From assembly GCA_024640445.1 (NCBI GenBank), contig JAHEEZ010000052.1, forward strand, positions 1 to 18,442: 18,442 nt of DNA, given 5' to 3'. This document shows positions 6,482-14,254 of the stretch, piece after piece. Numbering within the stretch: the first letter of the stretch is position 1; each line of letters opens with the position of its first letter. Source of the stretch: Acidobacteriota bacterium (GTDB lineage Bacteria > Acidobacteriota > Blastocatellia > Pyrinomonadales > Pyrinomonadaceae). Both the position numbers and the translations under genes were made by a program. The notes under the pieces were generated by a model. The model was not told the origin of the DNA and did no database searches. It saw only the letters and a program-made list of their open reading frames with translations.

Positions 6482-8806
6482 ATGAACGAGATAAAGAACC
6501 ACTGCTACGAGTTCGGAGCCTTTCGGCTCGACCCCGCGGAACATGCCCTGTTGCACGATGGTCAGGTTGTGCACCTCCCACCAAAAGCTTTCGAGACACT
6601 TCTTGTACTGATCGAACACCATGGCCATCTGGTTGAAAAGGACGAATTGCTTGACGAGGTATGGTCGGGCTCATTTGTTGAGGAAGCCAATGTCGCAAAA
6701 CATGTCTCAATTCTGCGGAAGCTTTTTTCGGGGTATGAATCGCAAGAACCGTTCATCGTCACCGTCCCGAAACACGGCTACCGGTTCGTAGCGCCGATTC
6801 ACGAAATAGATCTCGAAAGCAATGGACATGGAAAGTCCCGGTCGTCAAACGGTCGGGAAATCGAGACAGCCTCTCCCAGATCATCACCATTCCTGAGACA
6901 TGCAGTCTTCCAGATCACACAACACAAGATAGTGTCGCTTCTCGCTCTTGCCATACTCGTTGTCGGAGTGACAGCAGGCGCAAATTACTTCTTCCTGGCT
7001 GAAAGTGCATCCGTCCTCACTGATCGGGATGTCATCTTGCTGGCCGATGTAGAGAACAGGACAGGGGAGGAGATCTTCGACGGTACTATTAAGCAGGGTT
7101 TGCTGATCCAGCTTCGGCAGTCACCGTTCTTAAGCATCCTGCCCGATTCTGAGGTGCGCGACACCTTGAAGCTGATGAAGCGGTCCCCGGATGAGCGTGT
7201 CACGAGGGAGATCGGCCGGGAAATTTGCCAGAGAATTGGGATCAAAGCATTGATCGTCGGTACGGTTGTCAAACTTGACCGGAATTACTCTGTCACACTC
7301 GAAGCCATCGACGGAGAAACCGGAGACTCGCTCGTGATCACGCAAACACAGGCCGAAGGAAAGGACGGAGTCTTTGGAGCTCTATCCAATGCGGTAACGG
7401 AGATCAGAGCAAAGCTCGGAGAGTCCCTGGCCTCTATCGAGACATTTGATAAGCCTCTGAAACGAGTGACGACTTCTTCCTTGGAGGCATTCAAGGCTTT
7501 CACGATGGCGCTGGAAATGCACTCCAAAGGCGATCGCAAGGCCGCCATCACATTGTTCGAAAAAGCTATTAAGATCGATCCGGAATTTGCCCTCGCCTAC
7601 GCATATCTGGGTAACCAGTACGACAATAGACGGATCGATCTTCAATTGCAGATGTATCTGAAAGCCTACAGATTGCGCGACAAGGTCAGCGAGAGGGAAA
7701 AGGTGATCCTCGATGAATACTTCTACGGCTACATCCTTATGGATGTGGATAAGAAGCTTGAGCTGATGAAGATCGGCAAGGTGAAATATCCACGTGACCT
7801 GGAGATTCGCATGGCGATCGTCCGGGCATACTTTTGGCTCGGTCAGTATGAAGAGGTGGTAGCGGAGGCGCGGGAGATGTCAAACATCGATCCGGGATTC
7901 TCAGGATTTCGGGGCCACTTGACAGCTGCATTGAAAAAGCTGGGCCGTTTCGATGAGGCAAAAGAGACGATCCGAAAATACAGTCAGGTTCCCGATGACT
8001 TGCGAGACCATCTTTATCAGATAGTTTTTGTCGAGAATGATTCGGAGGAATTGCATCGGATCCTCGAGTCGATAAGAAAGGACGACAAGACGGAGGTTCT
8101 TCTTTTGGAGGCGGCGGTTGCGGGGTATCGTGGACAGTGGCGAAGAGCGCGCGGACTGACGGACCCGGTGATCGAAAATTTCATAGAAGCTGATTCCCGG
8201 GTTTCTAACATACAGGCGGGGCAACGTGCACTGTGGAGTCAGATGCTCCGCGCAGCCGATCTTGGCCAGTGCCGACTGGCAAAAACTTGGGGATCAGAAA
8301 TACTCGCAGAAGGTCTTCAAAAAAGGGCCGGCGCACTTACGGCCAGAATCGCGAATGCGCTCGCCAAATGCGGAGATTTGGCACGGGGGCAGGCGGTGAT
8401 CAGCGAATTGGTGAAGAAGAACCCATCGGGCACGCTGAAAGCCAAGCTATGGCTTCCGATCATTACGGCCGAGATCGCATTTCAAAACGGTGAGCCGGAA
8501 AAGGCAATACGTTTAATGCAGGAAACCGAACCTTATGAGCGGGCGGCTGGATACCTAACGTATGACATCAAGGGACGCGCCTATTTGGAACTGAATGAAA
8601 ATGAGAAGGCGGCAAGGGAATTTCAGAAAATTCTCGACCAGCGTGGACTGGACGTTTTCTCAGTCCTCTACCCTCTTGCCCAACTGGGAAAAGCACGCGC
8701 GATGAAGGACAAGAGGGAATACGAACTCTTCTTCAATATGTGGAAGGACGCCGATAGCGATCTTCCGGTCTTGATAGCCGCAAAGAGAGAGTACAACGAA
8801 CTGTAG
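6482..8806 (+). CDS. Winged-helix (OmpR/CadC type) membrane regulator with TPR sensor region
   Basis: The protein has 774 residues. Residues 9-106 form an N-terminal winged-helix DNA-binding domain (YEFGAFRLDPAEHALL, LPPKAFETLLVLIEHHGHLVEKDELLDEVW, wing VPKHGYRFVAPI). A polar linker follows, then one membrane helix at about 150-172 (IVSLLALAILVVGVTAGANYF). The region after it (about 183-315) contains ADVENRTGEEIFDGTIKQGL and the GIKALIVGTVVKLDRNYSVTLEAID segment. Tetratricopeptide-like helices run from about 335 to the end (AITLFEKAIKIDPEFALAYAYLGN, KAAREFQKIL). This is the CadC/ToxR-like plan: DNA-binding domain in the cytoplasm and sensor across the membrane, with no phosphoreceiver. The start has a weak AGGTG 5 bases upstream. 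It is divergent from the beta-helix gene and paralogous to the partial gene at 1-216. Its likely targets are the neighbouring exported and receptor genes, by proximity only. Confidence 0.88.
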   Translation: MNEIKNHCYEFGAFRLDPAEHALLHDGQVVHLPPKAFETLLVLIEHHGHLVEKDELLDEVWSGSFVEEANVAKHVSILRKLFSGYESQEPFIVTVPKHGYRFVAPIHEIDLESNGHGKSRSSNGREIETASPRSSPFLRHAVFQITQHKIVSLLALAILVVGVTAGANYFFLAESASVLTDRDVILLADVENRTGEEIFDGTIKQGLLIQLRQSPFLSILPDSEVRDTLKLMKRSPDERVTREIGREICQRIGIKALIVGTVVKLDRNYSVTLEAIDGETGDSLVITQTQAEGKDGVFGALSNAVTEIRAKLGESLASIETFDKPLKRVTTSSLEAFKAFTMALEMHSKGDRKAAITLFEKAIKIDPEFALAYAYLGNQYDNRRIDLQLQMYLKAYRLRDKVSEREKVILDEYFYGYILMDVDKKLELMKIGKVKYPRDLEIRMAIVRAYFWLGQYEEVVAEAREMSNIDPGFSGFRGHLTAALKKLGRFDEAKETIRKYSQVPDDLRDHLYQIVFVENDSEELHRILESIRKDDKTEVLLLEAAVAGYRGQWRRARGLTDPVIENFIEADSRVSNIQAGQRALWSQMLRAADLGQCRLAKTWGSEILAEGLQKRAGALTARIANALAKCGDLARGQAVISELVKKNPSGTLKAKLWLPIITAEIAFQNGEPEKAIRLMQETEPYERAAGYLTYDIKGRAYLELNENEKAAREFQKILDQRGLDVFSVLYPLAQLGKARAMKDKREYELFFNMWKDADSDLPVLIAAKREYNEL

Positions 8807-8836
8807 GGAGCGATCCGCGGCATTGAGAGGAAAGAG

Positions 8837-8862
8837 AAGCCCGCCGGTTTGAAGGCGGGCTT
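8837..8862. terminator. Bidirectional intrinsic terminator between convergent genes
   Basis: The stem aagcccgcc (8837-8845) and ggcgggctt (8854-8862) is perfect over 9 pairs with an 8-base loop. It lies 30 bases after the regulator stop and 6 bases from the stop of the convergent gene at 8868. On the plus strand it ends in cttt; on the minus strand it is followed by cttctcttt. It should serve both genes. Confidence 0.8.
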
Positions 8863-8867
8863 TGCAG

Positions 8868-9959
8868 TTATCTGGCCTTCTCGAATCCGAGCCTTGTAAA
8901 TCTTGTACCTTCCCAGACATAGGTTGAGGTACCCGGTTCCTCATTGTCAGCTGCGATCCCCCGCAACACGAATAGCTTGCTGTCTTTCCGGTATTCCATC
9001 GGTTCCCCTTCGATCTCGGCGCCGAACATCGCGAACGCCATTCCCGCCATTTCTTTTGGGAAGTAAACGCGGCCCGTTTTAGCGTCGATGATCGCTCCGT
9101 AAATGCAACCCGACCCGCAACCCCAGCGCGCGAAGATATAGTGGCCGGCAAAGTTCACGCCTCCGGCGTTTGCCTCTTTCAGACGGGTTCTGAACATCCT
9201 CGCTTCCTTATGGCTGGACAGATCTACCGCCTTTGGTTTCCGCTGCCAGAACGCAACCTTGTAGTCGTCAAACGGGGGTGCTGCCGCCTGCGTTCCATCG
9301 CCTTCTTTGTCGAAGAAATATCCCTTATCGCCGGAATCGAGTTTCCCGAAAAATGTGTATTTGGCAGAAGGGCCGTTAACGTTCAGGCGCCAGTGCGTGA
9401 AGTCCTCGACGTTGTTGCAGACGTTTCCGCGCCCCTGAAGCACCAGCGAATAATCGGCACCGTTACCCAGGCCGGCGGAGAAGATGCCCGTCCCTCCGGA
9501 TGTCTTGCCCTCGAGCCGTATCTCCTTGTAAAGCAAAGGCCCTCCACCGCCCGACATCCTTCCGTCGTGGATATCGGCGCCGAAATAGCCGCGTCTTTCG
9601 GGCAAAGGGATTGAAAGTTTTCCCATAGCTTTGCCGCTGGTGAAGTTCAGGGACCACGTACCGTTCTCGAATAGAGCCTTCAGGGAGATATTGTCGAGTT
9701 CTTCGCCCGTTTCCGACGCCTCGTAGATCTTCAGAAGTTCATCGAGTCCCTTTATCGTTTCGAAAGCCGCTTCGTCGATGTAAAGCGCCGAGGCCCCGGA
9801 GAATTTCAGTTGGCCGAGCATCTCCATTTCGTATTCGTCGATCGGGCCGACCGAAGAAAAATAGGTCCCTTTGTCCGCGCAGCAGGCACAGGCAAAGGTT
9901 TCGGCCGCGAACGAGATCAGGACCAGGGCGACGGCAAGCAGTTGGAAACAGGTCTTCAT
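8868..9959 (-). CDS. Exported cysteine-containing protein of unknown function
   Basis: The protein has 363 residues. Residues 1-23 form a Sec signal peptide (MKTCFQ, hydrophobic core, ETFA) that runs straight into C24-A-C26-C27. No standard lipobox is present (TFAC instead of an L-x-[AG]-C type), so lipid anchoring is doubtful. Two parts are visible. Residues about 37-205 are beta-rich and contain a Gly-rich stretch (MSGGGGPLLY). After an Ala/Pro linker (about 224-230), residues about 235-363 carry NFAGHYIFARWGCGSGC (269-285) and IIDAKTGRVYFP. I recall that latter pattern as a conserved uncharacterised domain in many exported bacterial proteins; no function is known to me. C281 and C285 could form a disulphide or bind metal, as could the CxCC cluster. 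The ATG at 9959 has AGGGGA at 9965-9970. It stands alone between a shared terminator and a repeat-bearing spacer. Confidence 0.8.
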   Translation of the reverse strand: MKTCFQLLAVALVLISFAAETFACACCADKGTYFSSVGPIDEYEMEMLGQLKFSGASALYIDEAAFETIKGLDELLKIYEASETGEELDNISLKALFENGTWSLNFTSGKAMGKLSIPLPERRGYFGADIHDGRMSGGGGPLLYKEIRLEGKTSGGTGIFSAGLGNGADYSLVLQGRGNVCNNVEDFTHWRLNVNGPSAKYTFFGKLDSGDKGYFFDKEGDGTQAAAPPFDDYKVAFWQRKPKAVDLSSHKEARMFRTRLKEANAGGVNFAGHYIFARWGCGSGCIYGAIIDAKTGRVYFPKEMAGMAFAMFGAEIEGEPMEYRKDSKLFVLRGIAADNEEPGTSTYVWEGTRFTRLGFEKAR

Positions 9960-10057
9960 ATTTTTCCCCTTTAGTGAATTTGGATGGGGTTCAGTATAAC
10001 CCGAAAAATTCCAGACTCGTTTTTGGGCCCTCGCGCCTGTTTGTTACCAGGGACTTA

Positions 10058-10205
10058 GACACGGATGAACACAGATAAAAGAGGATAATTGCAGGACGGA
10101 TGAATGGCTATTTGTTTGGTATGCGTGGCGTATATCCCTATGTTTCTTGTTTATTCATTCTTGCAATTTCATTTTCCATTTACCCCATCCGTGTTAATCC
10201 GTGTC
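10058..10205. repeat. Spaced inverted repeat gacacggatgaacac / gtgttaatccgtgtc
   Basis: The left arm (10058-10072) and right arm (10191-10205) are reverse complements at 14 of 15 positions, with about 118 bases between them. A further partial copy, acggatgaa, lies inside near 10095. The motif, with cacagat after the left arm, looks like a dispersed intergenic repeat that I recall from several environmental bacterial genomes. Inverted arms around a short non-coding core suggest a small non-autonomous element or a repeat pair, but no target-site duplication is evident. Confidence 0.5.
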
Positions 10206-10229
10206 CAGTCTTCCTGTTCTCAGGGTTCG

Positions 10230-10265
10230 CGAGCGCCAGGCGCTCGGTGCAGGCGGGACGCCTGC
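10230..10265. repeat. Tandem GC-rich hairpins (REP-like palindromes)
   Basis: Two compact palindromes lie side by side. The first is cgagcgccaggcgctcg at 10230-10246 (8-base arms around one base). The second is gcaggcgggacgcctgc at 10249-10265 (7-base arms around gga). An outer pairing, gtgcag (10247-10252) with ctgcac (10272-10277), could replace the second stem. Adjacent short GC-rich palindromes in a spacer resemble REP-type elements. They lie 65-100 bases before the TetR start and could also form structure in its leader. Confidence 0.5.
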
Positions 10266-10308
10266 GTTCCTCTGCACGGTTCACGATTCGTGGGAGATGT
10301 TATATAAA

Positions 10309-10330
10309 TAACTATCCGGTCAGTAAGTTA
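10309..10330. promoter_or_regulatory. Possible TetR autoregulatory dyad
   Basis: The half-sites taact (10309-10313) and agtta (10326-10330) are inverted around a centre containing ccgg, and the dyad ends directly at the TetR ATG. TetR-family repressors usually bind imperfect dyads of about this length close to their own start. Symmetry is incomplete, so this is weak support. Confidence 0.25.
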
Positions 10331-10990
10331 ATGACGTCGAAGATCAAACAACGCGGAAAGGACGGCAGACGCTGGCGGCGGCGCAAGGACAAGCGTCCGG
10401 GCGAAATACGCATGGCGGCGCTGGAATGCTTTGGCGAGCGCGGATTTGCAGGTACCCGGCTTGACGATGTCGCCGAGCGCGCCGGCGTGACAAAAGGCAC
10501 GCTCTATCTCTACTTCCAGAACAAGGAAGATCTCTTCAAAGCGGTCGTCAGCGAGGAACTTGTTCCGAACATCGTCAGGATCGAATCATTGCTTTCAGAA
10601 AAGGAACTCCCCGCTCCCGAGGCACTCGCCCAGTTGATGAGGTTCTGGGTCAAGACATTCACGACCACACGCCTCTCGATCCTTCCCAAGCTCGTCATTT
10701 CAGAGGTCGGCAACTTTCCCGAACTCGCCGAATTTTACATACACGAGGTCATCGACCGCGGATTCGCTCTTGTCGGAGGGATTCTCCGAAGGGGCATCGA
10801 CGAGGGCGACTTTCGCGAAATAAATGTTGAAGAAACGATCATATCCGTGATCGCGCCCGCGATCGTAACGATGCTTTGGAAGCACTCTTTTGAGCCGCAC
10901 GGAAGCCGAAAGTTGGACCCTGTAACATTGGTCGAAACGCATATTGAGATAATCCTGCGTGGACTCGGTCGCAATCCCGCAGCCCTTTGA
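10331..10990 (+). CDS. TetR/AcrR-family transcriptional regulator (CecR/YbiH-like by context)
   Basis: The protein has 219 residues from the ATG at 10331. The frame extends upstream to 10100, but that part reads through intergenic repeats, and the TetR fold begins properly only after 10331. A very basic tail (residues 4-22, RRWRRRKDKR) precedes the helix-turn-helix domain. The domain contains AALECFGERGFAGTRLDDVAERAGVTKGTLYLYFQNKEDLF (29-69), the typical TetR recognition pattern. The remainder is the helical ligand-binding/dimerisation domain. It is the first gene of an export operon, and the next gene's ribosome binding site overlaps its stop. By analogy to E. coli CecR (YbiH), it probably represses the pump until a toxic ligand binds. 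No strong ribosome binding site precedes the chosen ATG. Confidence 0.9.
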   Translation: MTSKIKQRGKDGRRWRRRKDKRPGEIRMAALECFGERGFAGTRLDDVAERAGVTKGTLYLYFQNKEDLFKAVVSEELVPNIVRIESLLSEKELPAPEALAQLMRFWVKTFTTTRLSILPKLVISEVGNFPELAEFYIHEVIDRGFALVGGILRRGIDEGDFREINVEETIISVIAPAIVTMLWKHSFEPHGSRKLDPVTLVETHIEIILRGLGRNPAAL

Positions 10991-11000
10991 GGATTGGCAT

Positions 11001-12320
11001 ATGAACGAAAACGAAACGGATGAAGGCAATGAGCCCGCCGGACAGGAACAGAACGGATCGGCGAATTCCAACGGTGCGGTGAACGGCAGGCCCGGACGAA
11101 GTCGTGCGCGTTTGATAATTCCCCTGATCCTGATCCTCGCCGCAATAGGCTTTTCCGTCTGGTATTTCCTGCTTCGCGACAATGGTCCGCCCGCGAACGT
11201 AATTACGGTCAGCGGACGGATCGAATCCGACGACTCCGCAGTTGCGGTGAAGACATCCGGAAAGATCCGGGAGATAAAGGTCCGCGAGGGCGACACGGTA
11301 AAGGCCGGGCAGGTGATCGCGGTCCTGGACGACGATCAGGTACAGGCGCGGGTCGAGCAGGCGCAGTCTGCCGTGACGCAGGCGGAAACTCGGGTCACAC
11401 GTGCCGTTCAGCAGGTTTCGGTCCTGCAAGAACAGAAAGATCAGGCGCAGATCGGCGTTCGCCAGTCGAATCTTGATGCTCAGGGACGCGTAAAGCAGGC
11501 GGAAGGCCAGGTCGCCGAGGCGCGTTCGCGGATCTCCCAATCCGAAGCGCAGTTGGCACAGGCGGAAGTGAACCTGAAACAGGCGCGTTATGACGCCGGC
11601 AAATACGAAAGGCTCAGCGGTTCCGGGGACGTACCTGAACAAAGGGCAACGCAGGCTCGCTCGAATGCGGAGGCGCTTGAAAAGGTCGTTGAAGCACAGA
11701 AGAAACAGATCGAGAGCGCCCGCGCCGCGCTTGCGATTGCTCTTGGCGCTCTGAATGTAGCGAAGGCAAATCTAGCAAATCCGTCAATACGCGCCTCGCA
11801 GGCTTCTGCCGTCCAGAAACAGATCGAACAGGCGGAAGGCGATATCGAGGCCGCCCGCGCCGATGCCGATGCTGCCCGCGCGAAGTTGCGAGAGGCGGAA
11901 GCGAACCGCAACGACCTGGAAGTTGTAGCGCCCTTCGATGGACTCGTGGCTACGAGATCTGCCGAGCCGGGCGAGGTTGTCGCCGCCGGCACCACGATCG
12001 TGACGATCATAAACCCGGCCCGGATCTATCTTCGCGCATTCGTCCCGGAGGGACAGATCGGCAAGGTAAAAGTGGGGCAGAAGGCGCGTGTCTATCTGGA
12101 TTCCGCTCCGCTGGAACCCTTCGAGGCCGAAGTGGCGCGCATCGATCCCGAGGCTACATTCACTCCCGAGAACACATACTTTCAGGACGAACGCGTCAAG
12201 CAGGTGGTGGGCGTCAAACTGATGATCAAGGCGCCGAAGGGCGCTGCGAAACCAGGAATGCCCGCTGACGGGGAAATACTGGCGTCCGGTGAATGGTCCG
12301 GAAGCCGGAGCGCCAAATGA
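11001..12320 (+). CDS. HlyD-family membrane-fusion (periplasmic adaptor) protein, YbhG-like
   Basis: The protein has 439 residues from the ATG at 11001, with GAGGA at 10989-10993 overlapping the TetR stop. An earlier in-frame GTG at 10959 is less likely. The cytoplasmic tail (1-37) is Asn/Glu/Gly-rich, and one membrane helix spans about 38-58 (LIIPLILILAAIGFSVWYFLL). Then come the first lipoyl half (about 71-110, SGRIESDDSAVAVKTSGKI, VREGDTVKAGQVIAVLD), a long alanine/glutamine-rich coiled-coil hairpin (about 112-305), the second lipoyl half (VVAPFDGLV, 308-316) and a beta-barrel (about 340-385). The KPGMPADGEI segment (417-426) near the end is typical of HlyD-type adaptors. It would bridge the ABC permeases to an outer-membrane channel. 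Its stop overlaps the ATPase start (ATGA). Confidence 0.92.
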   Translation: MNENETDEGNEPAGQEQNGSANSNGAVNGRPGRSRARLIIPLILILAAIGFSVWYFLLRDNGPPANVITVSGRIESDDSAVAVKTSGKIREIKVREGDTVKAGQVIAVLDDDQVQARVEQAQSAVTQAETRVTRAVQQVSVLQEQKDQAQIGVRQSNLDAQGRVKQAEGQVAEARSRISQSEAQLAQAEVNLKQARYDAGKYERLSGSGDVPEQRATQARSNAEALEKVVEAQKKQIESARAALAIALGALNVAKANLANPSIRASQASAVQKQIEQAEGDIEAARADADAARAKLREAEANRNDLEVVAPFDGLVATRSAEPGEVVAAGTTIVTIINPARIYLRAFVPEGQIGKVKVGQKARVYLDSAPLEPFEAEVARIDPEATFTPENTYFQDERVKQVVGVKLMIKAPKGAAKPGMPADGEILASGEWSGSRSAK

Positions 12321-14254
12321 ACCAAGCCCCCGCCAGTTTCGTGGAAGAGCCCGCCATACGGGTTCGCGGACTAACCAAGAACTATGGCGAAACGCGCGCC
12401 GTCCGCGGCATCGATCTTGATGTCCGCTCCGGAGAGATCTACGGATTGATCGGGCCGGACGGAGCGGGGAAGACCTCCACGTTTCAGATCCTGGGCGGCG
12501 TGATGGAAATGACCGCCGGCGAGGCTCTAATGTTCGGCGAAAAACCGCGCGCCGCACGGCAGTTCGTGGGCTATCTGACCCAGACTTTCAGCCTCTACCA
12601 GGACCTGACCGTCAGGGAGAATCTGCGTTACATCGGAGAGCTCCGGCGCCTTTCAAAGAGAGATATTGAAGAGCGCGGGGAGCATTACCTGAGGCTCTTC
12701 AACATGTCCAGGTTCACCGAGCGCCTCGCCGGCCGGCTCAGCGGCGGGATGAAACAGAAACTGGCCCTTGCCTGCGCGCTGATAACCGAACCGCGAATCC
12801 TGCTTCTTGACGAACCGACGACGGGAGTCGACCCTGTCTCGCGCCGCGAATTCTGGGATACGCTCTCTGAACTTTCGAGCCACGGAGTGACGATGGTCGT
12901 CGCCACGCCGTATCTCGACGAAGCCGAGCGCTGTTCCCGCGTCTCGCTGATGTTCGAAGGCAGGATACGCGAGACCGGAACGCCGAAGGAACTTCGCGAC
13001 GGACTCGGCCTGAGGCGGCTTGAATTGAGGACCGGCGACCTGGGCGGGGCGGAGGAGATCCTCAGCCGGAGCGGAGCGGTCCATGACGTACAGAGGTTTG
13101 GCGACAGGCTCGACCTTATGGTCAAAGACGCGGAGGAAGGCCGCCGAAAGGCGGGGGAGGTCCTGGAAAGGGAGGGCTTCAAGGTGGAGAGCTTCCGTGA
13201 GGCCGATCCGACGCTTGAGAACGCCTTCGTCGCCACGCTCCGCGATCTCGAAGGCGACCTGGAGCCGCCGCCCTTCCCAAGGAAACGCGAGTTTCAAAAG
13301 CGGCCGAAGGAGATGATCGCGATCGGCGCGGAGAACGTCAGCAAGTACTACGGCGATTTTGTTGCGGTAAAAGGCATCAACCTGGGAATAAAGTATGGCG
13401 AGATCTACGGGCTGCTGGGCGCGAACGGAGCAGGGAAGACGACGACCATCAAGATGCTGTGCGGCCTTCTCGCACCATCGGGCGGCCAGGTCGAGCTTGC
13501 CGGCGAGCGCGAAAGCACGCGCTCCAGCTTCGTGAGGCGCAGGGTCGGATATATGTCCCAGAAATTCTCGCTTTACGACGATCTGACGATCGGCGAGAAC
13601 CTGGACTTCTTTGCGGGCGTGTACGGCGTGCCGCGAGAAGAGCGTGAGGAAAAAAAACGTTGGGTGATGGAATTCTCGGGTCTGAAGGGTAAGCAGAAAC
13701 TCCTGACCGGAGCGCTTCCCGGCGGATGGAAGCAGAGGGTCGCGTTCGGATCCGCCATCCTTCACGAGCCAAGCGTGCTTTTCCTCGACGAGCCTACATC
13801 GGGTGTCGATCCGCTCGCGCGGCGCTCATTTTGGAAGATGATCAACGAGATCGCCGACCGAGGAGTGGCGATACTCGTCACCACCCACTACCTTGAGGAA
13901 GCGGAACAGTGCAACCGGCTGGGCTTCATGGTTGACGGCGAGGTCGTGGCCGAGGGAACGCCGACCAGCGTCAAGGCGAGCCAGTCGGGCACTCTGATCG
14001 AGCTCGTCACCGACCGTCCGCAGGAAGCCTCAAACTTTCTCAAGAAAAAGATGGAAAGATGGCGGGTGTCCCTCTTCGGCGACCGTCTTCACGTGATCAC
14101 CGACAAGGACGCGGAATCCGGCATAGCGGCAGTGACCGCGATACTCAAAGGGAACGGGATCAGGGTGCTCAGGGCGTCGAGGGAGGCGCGATCGCTCGAG
14201 GATGTTTTCATCGCCATCGTAGAAAGCAAGAGGATCGGCGGCAAAGACCAATGA
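12317..14254 (+). CDS. ABC transporter ATPase with two fused nucleotide-binding domains, YbhF-like
   Basis: The protein has 645 residues. I chose the ATG at 12317 because it overlaps the previous stop (ATGA) and has GGAG 6 bases upstream; an ATG at 12293 is the longer option. NBD1 has Walker A GPDGAGKTS (46-54), Q-loop Q89, signature LSGGMKQ (141-147) and Walker B ILLLDEP (161-167). The switch histidine is Pro198 (VATPYLDEAE). NBD2 has Walker A GANGAGKTT (368-376), Q415, a changed signature LPGGWKQ (467-473), Walker B VLFLDEP (487-493) and a normal His524 (VTTHYLEEAE). Both degenerate elements belong to the same composite ATP site, so probably only one site hydrolyses efficiently. The GPDGAGK variant and double-NBD length match my recollection of E. 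coli YbhF (about 578 residues); this protein is longer, partly through an extended linker near 235-330. It should power the two permeases encoded next. Confidence 0.93.
   Translation: MNQAPASFVEEPAIRVRGLTKNYGETRAVRGIDLDVRSGEIYGLIGPDGAGKTSTFQILGGVMEMTAGEALMFGEKPRAARQFVGYLTQTFSLYQDLTVRENLRYIGELRRLSKRDIEERGEHYLRLFNMSRFTERLAGRLSGGMKQKLALACALITEPRILLLDEPTTGVDPVSRREFWDTLSELSSHGVTMVVATPYLDEAERCSRVSLMFEGRIRETGTPKELRDGLGLRRLELRTGDLGGAEEILSRSGAVHDVQRFGDRLDLMVKDAEEGRRKAGEVLEREGFKVESFREADPTLENAFVATLRDLEGDLEPPPFPRKREFQKRPKEMIAIGAENVSKYYGDFVAVKGINLGIKYGEIYGLLGANGAGKTTTIKMLCGLLAPSGGQVELAGERESTRSSFVRRRVGYMSQKFSLYDDLTIGENLDFFAGVYGVPREEREEKKRWVMEFSGLKGKQKLLTGALPGGWKQRVAFGSAILHEPSVLFLDEPTSGVDPLARRSFWKMINEIADRGVAILVTTHYLEEAEQCNRLGFMVDGEVVAEGTPTSVKASQSGTLIELVTDRPQEASNFLKKKMERWRVSLFGDRLHVITDKDAESGIAAVTAILKGNGIRVLRASREARSLEDVFIAIVESKRIGGKDQ

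Larger units (their letters stand above)
9960..10330. other. Intergenic region with repeat sequences upstream of the TetR gene (371 bases)
   Basis: This separates the divergent 363-residue protein gene and the TetR gene. It holds a spaced inverted repeat of cacggat type (10058-10205) and two compact GC-rich hairpins (10230-10265). A reading frame runs through it in phase with the TetR gene from an ATG at 10100, but the encoded 77 residues look like translated repeat and match no TetR N-terminus. I therefore treat it as non-coding. AT-rich tatataaata (10301-10310) just before the TetR gene could belong to its promoter. Confidence 0.65.

Noticed and set aside
8660..9151. 163-residue open frame on the minus strand
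   Set aside because: It straddles the terminator and two well-supported convergent genes in a different frame, so it is a chance frame.
10100..10330. In-frame 77-residue extension of the TetR protein
   Set aside because: It reads through intergenic inverted repeats and GC-rich palindromes and has no TetR-like sequence. The domain begins naturally after the ATG at 10331.
10959..11000. GTG start for the HlyD-type protein
   Set aside because: It lies within the TetR gene, while the ATG at 11001 has a well-spaced GAGGA.
10839..11642. 267-residue antisense open frame over the TetR and HlyD genes
   Set aside because: It is low-complexity, mirrors the repetitive coiled-coil codons and crosses two supported genes.
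12653..13765. 370-residue open frame antisense to the ATPase gene
   Set aside because: The plus strand holds all ABC ATPase motifs. The antisense frame is a by-product of GC-rich codon use.
14059..14250. Upstream extension of the first permease
   Set aside because: It lies inside the ATPase gene in another frame. The ATGA overlap and the typical permease N-terminus place the start at 14251.
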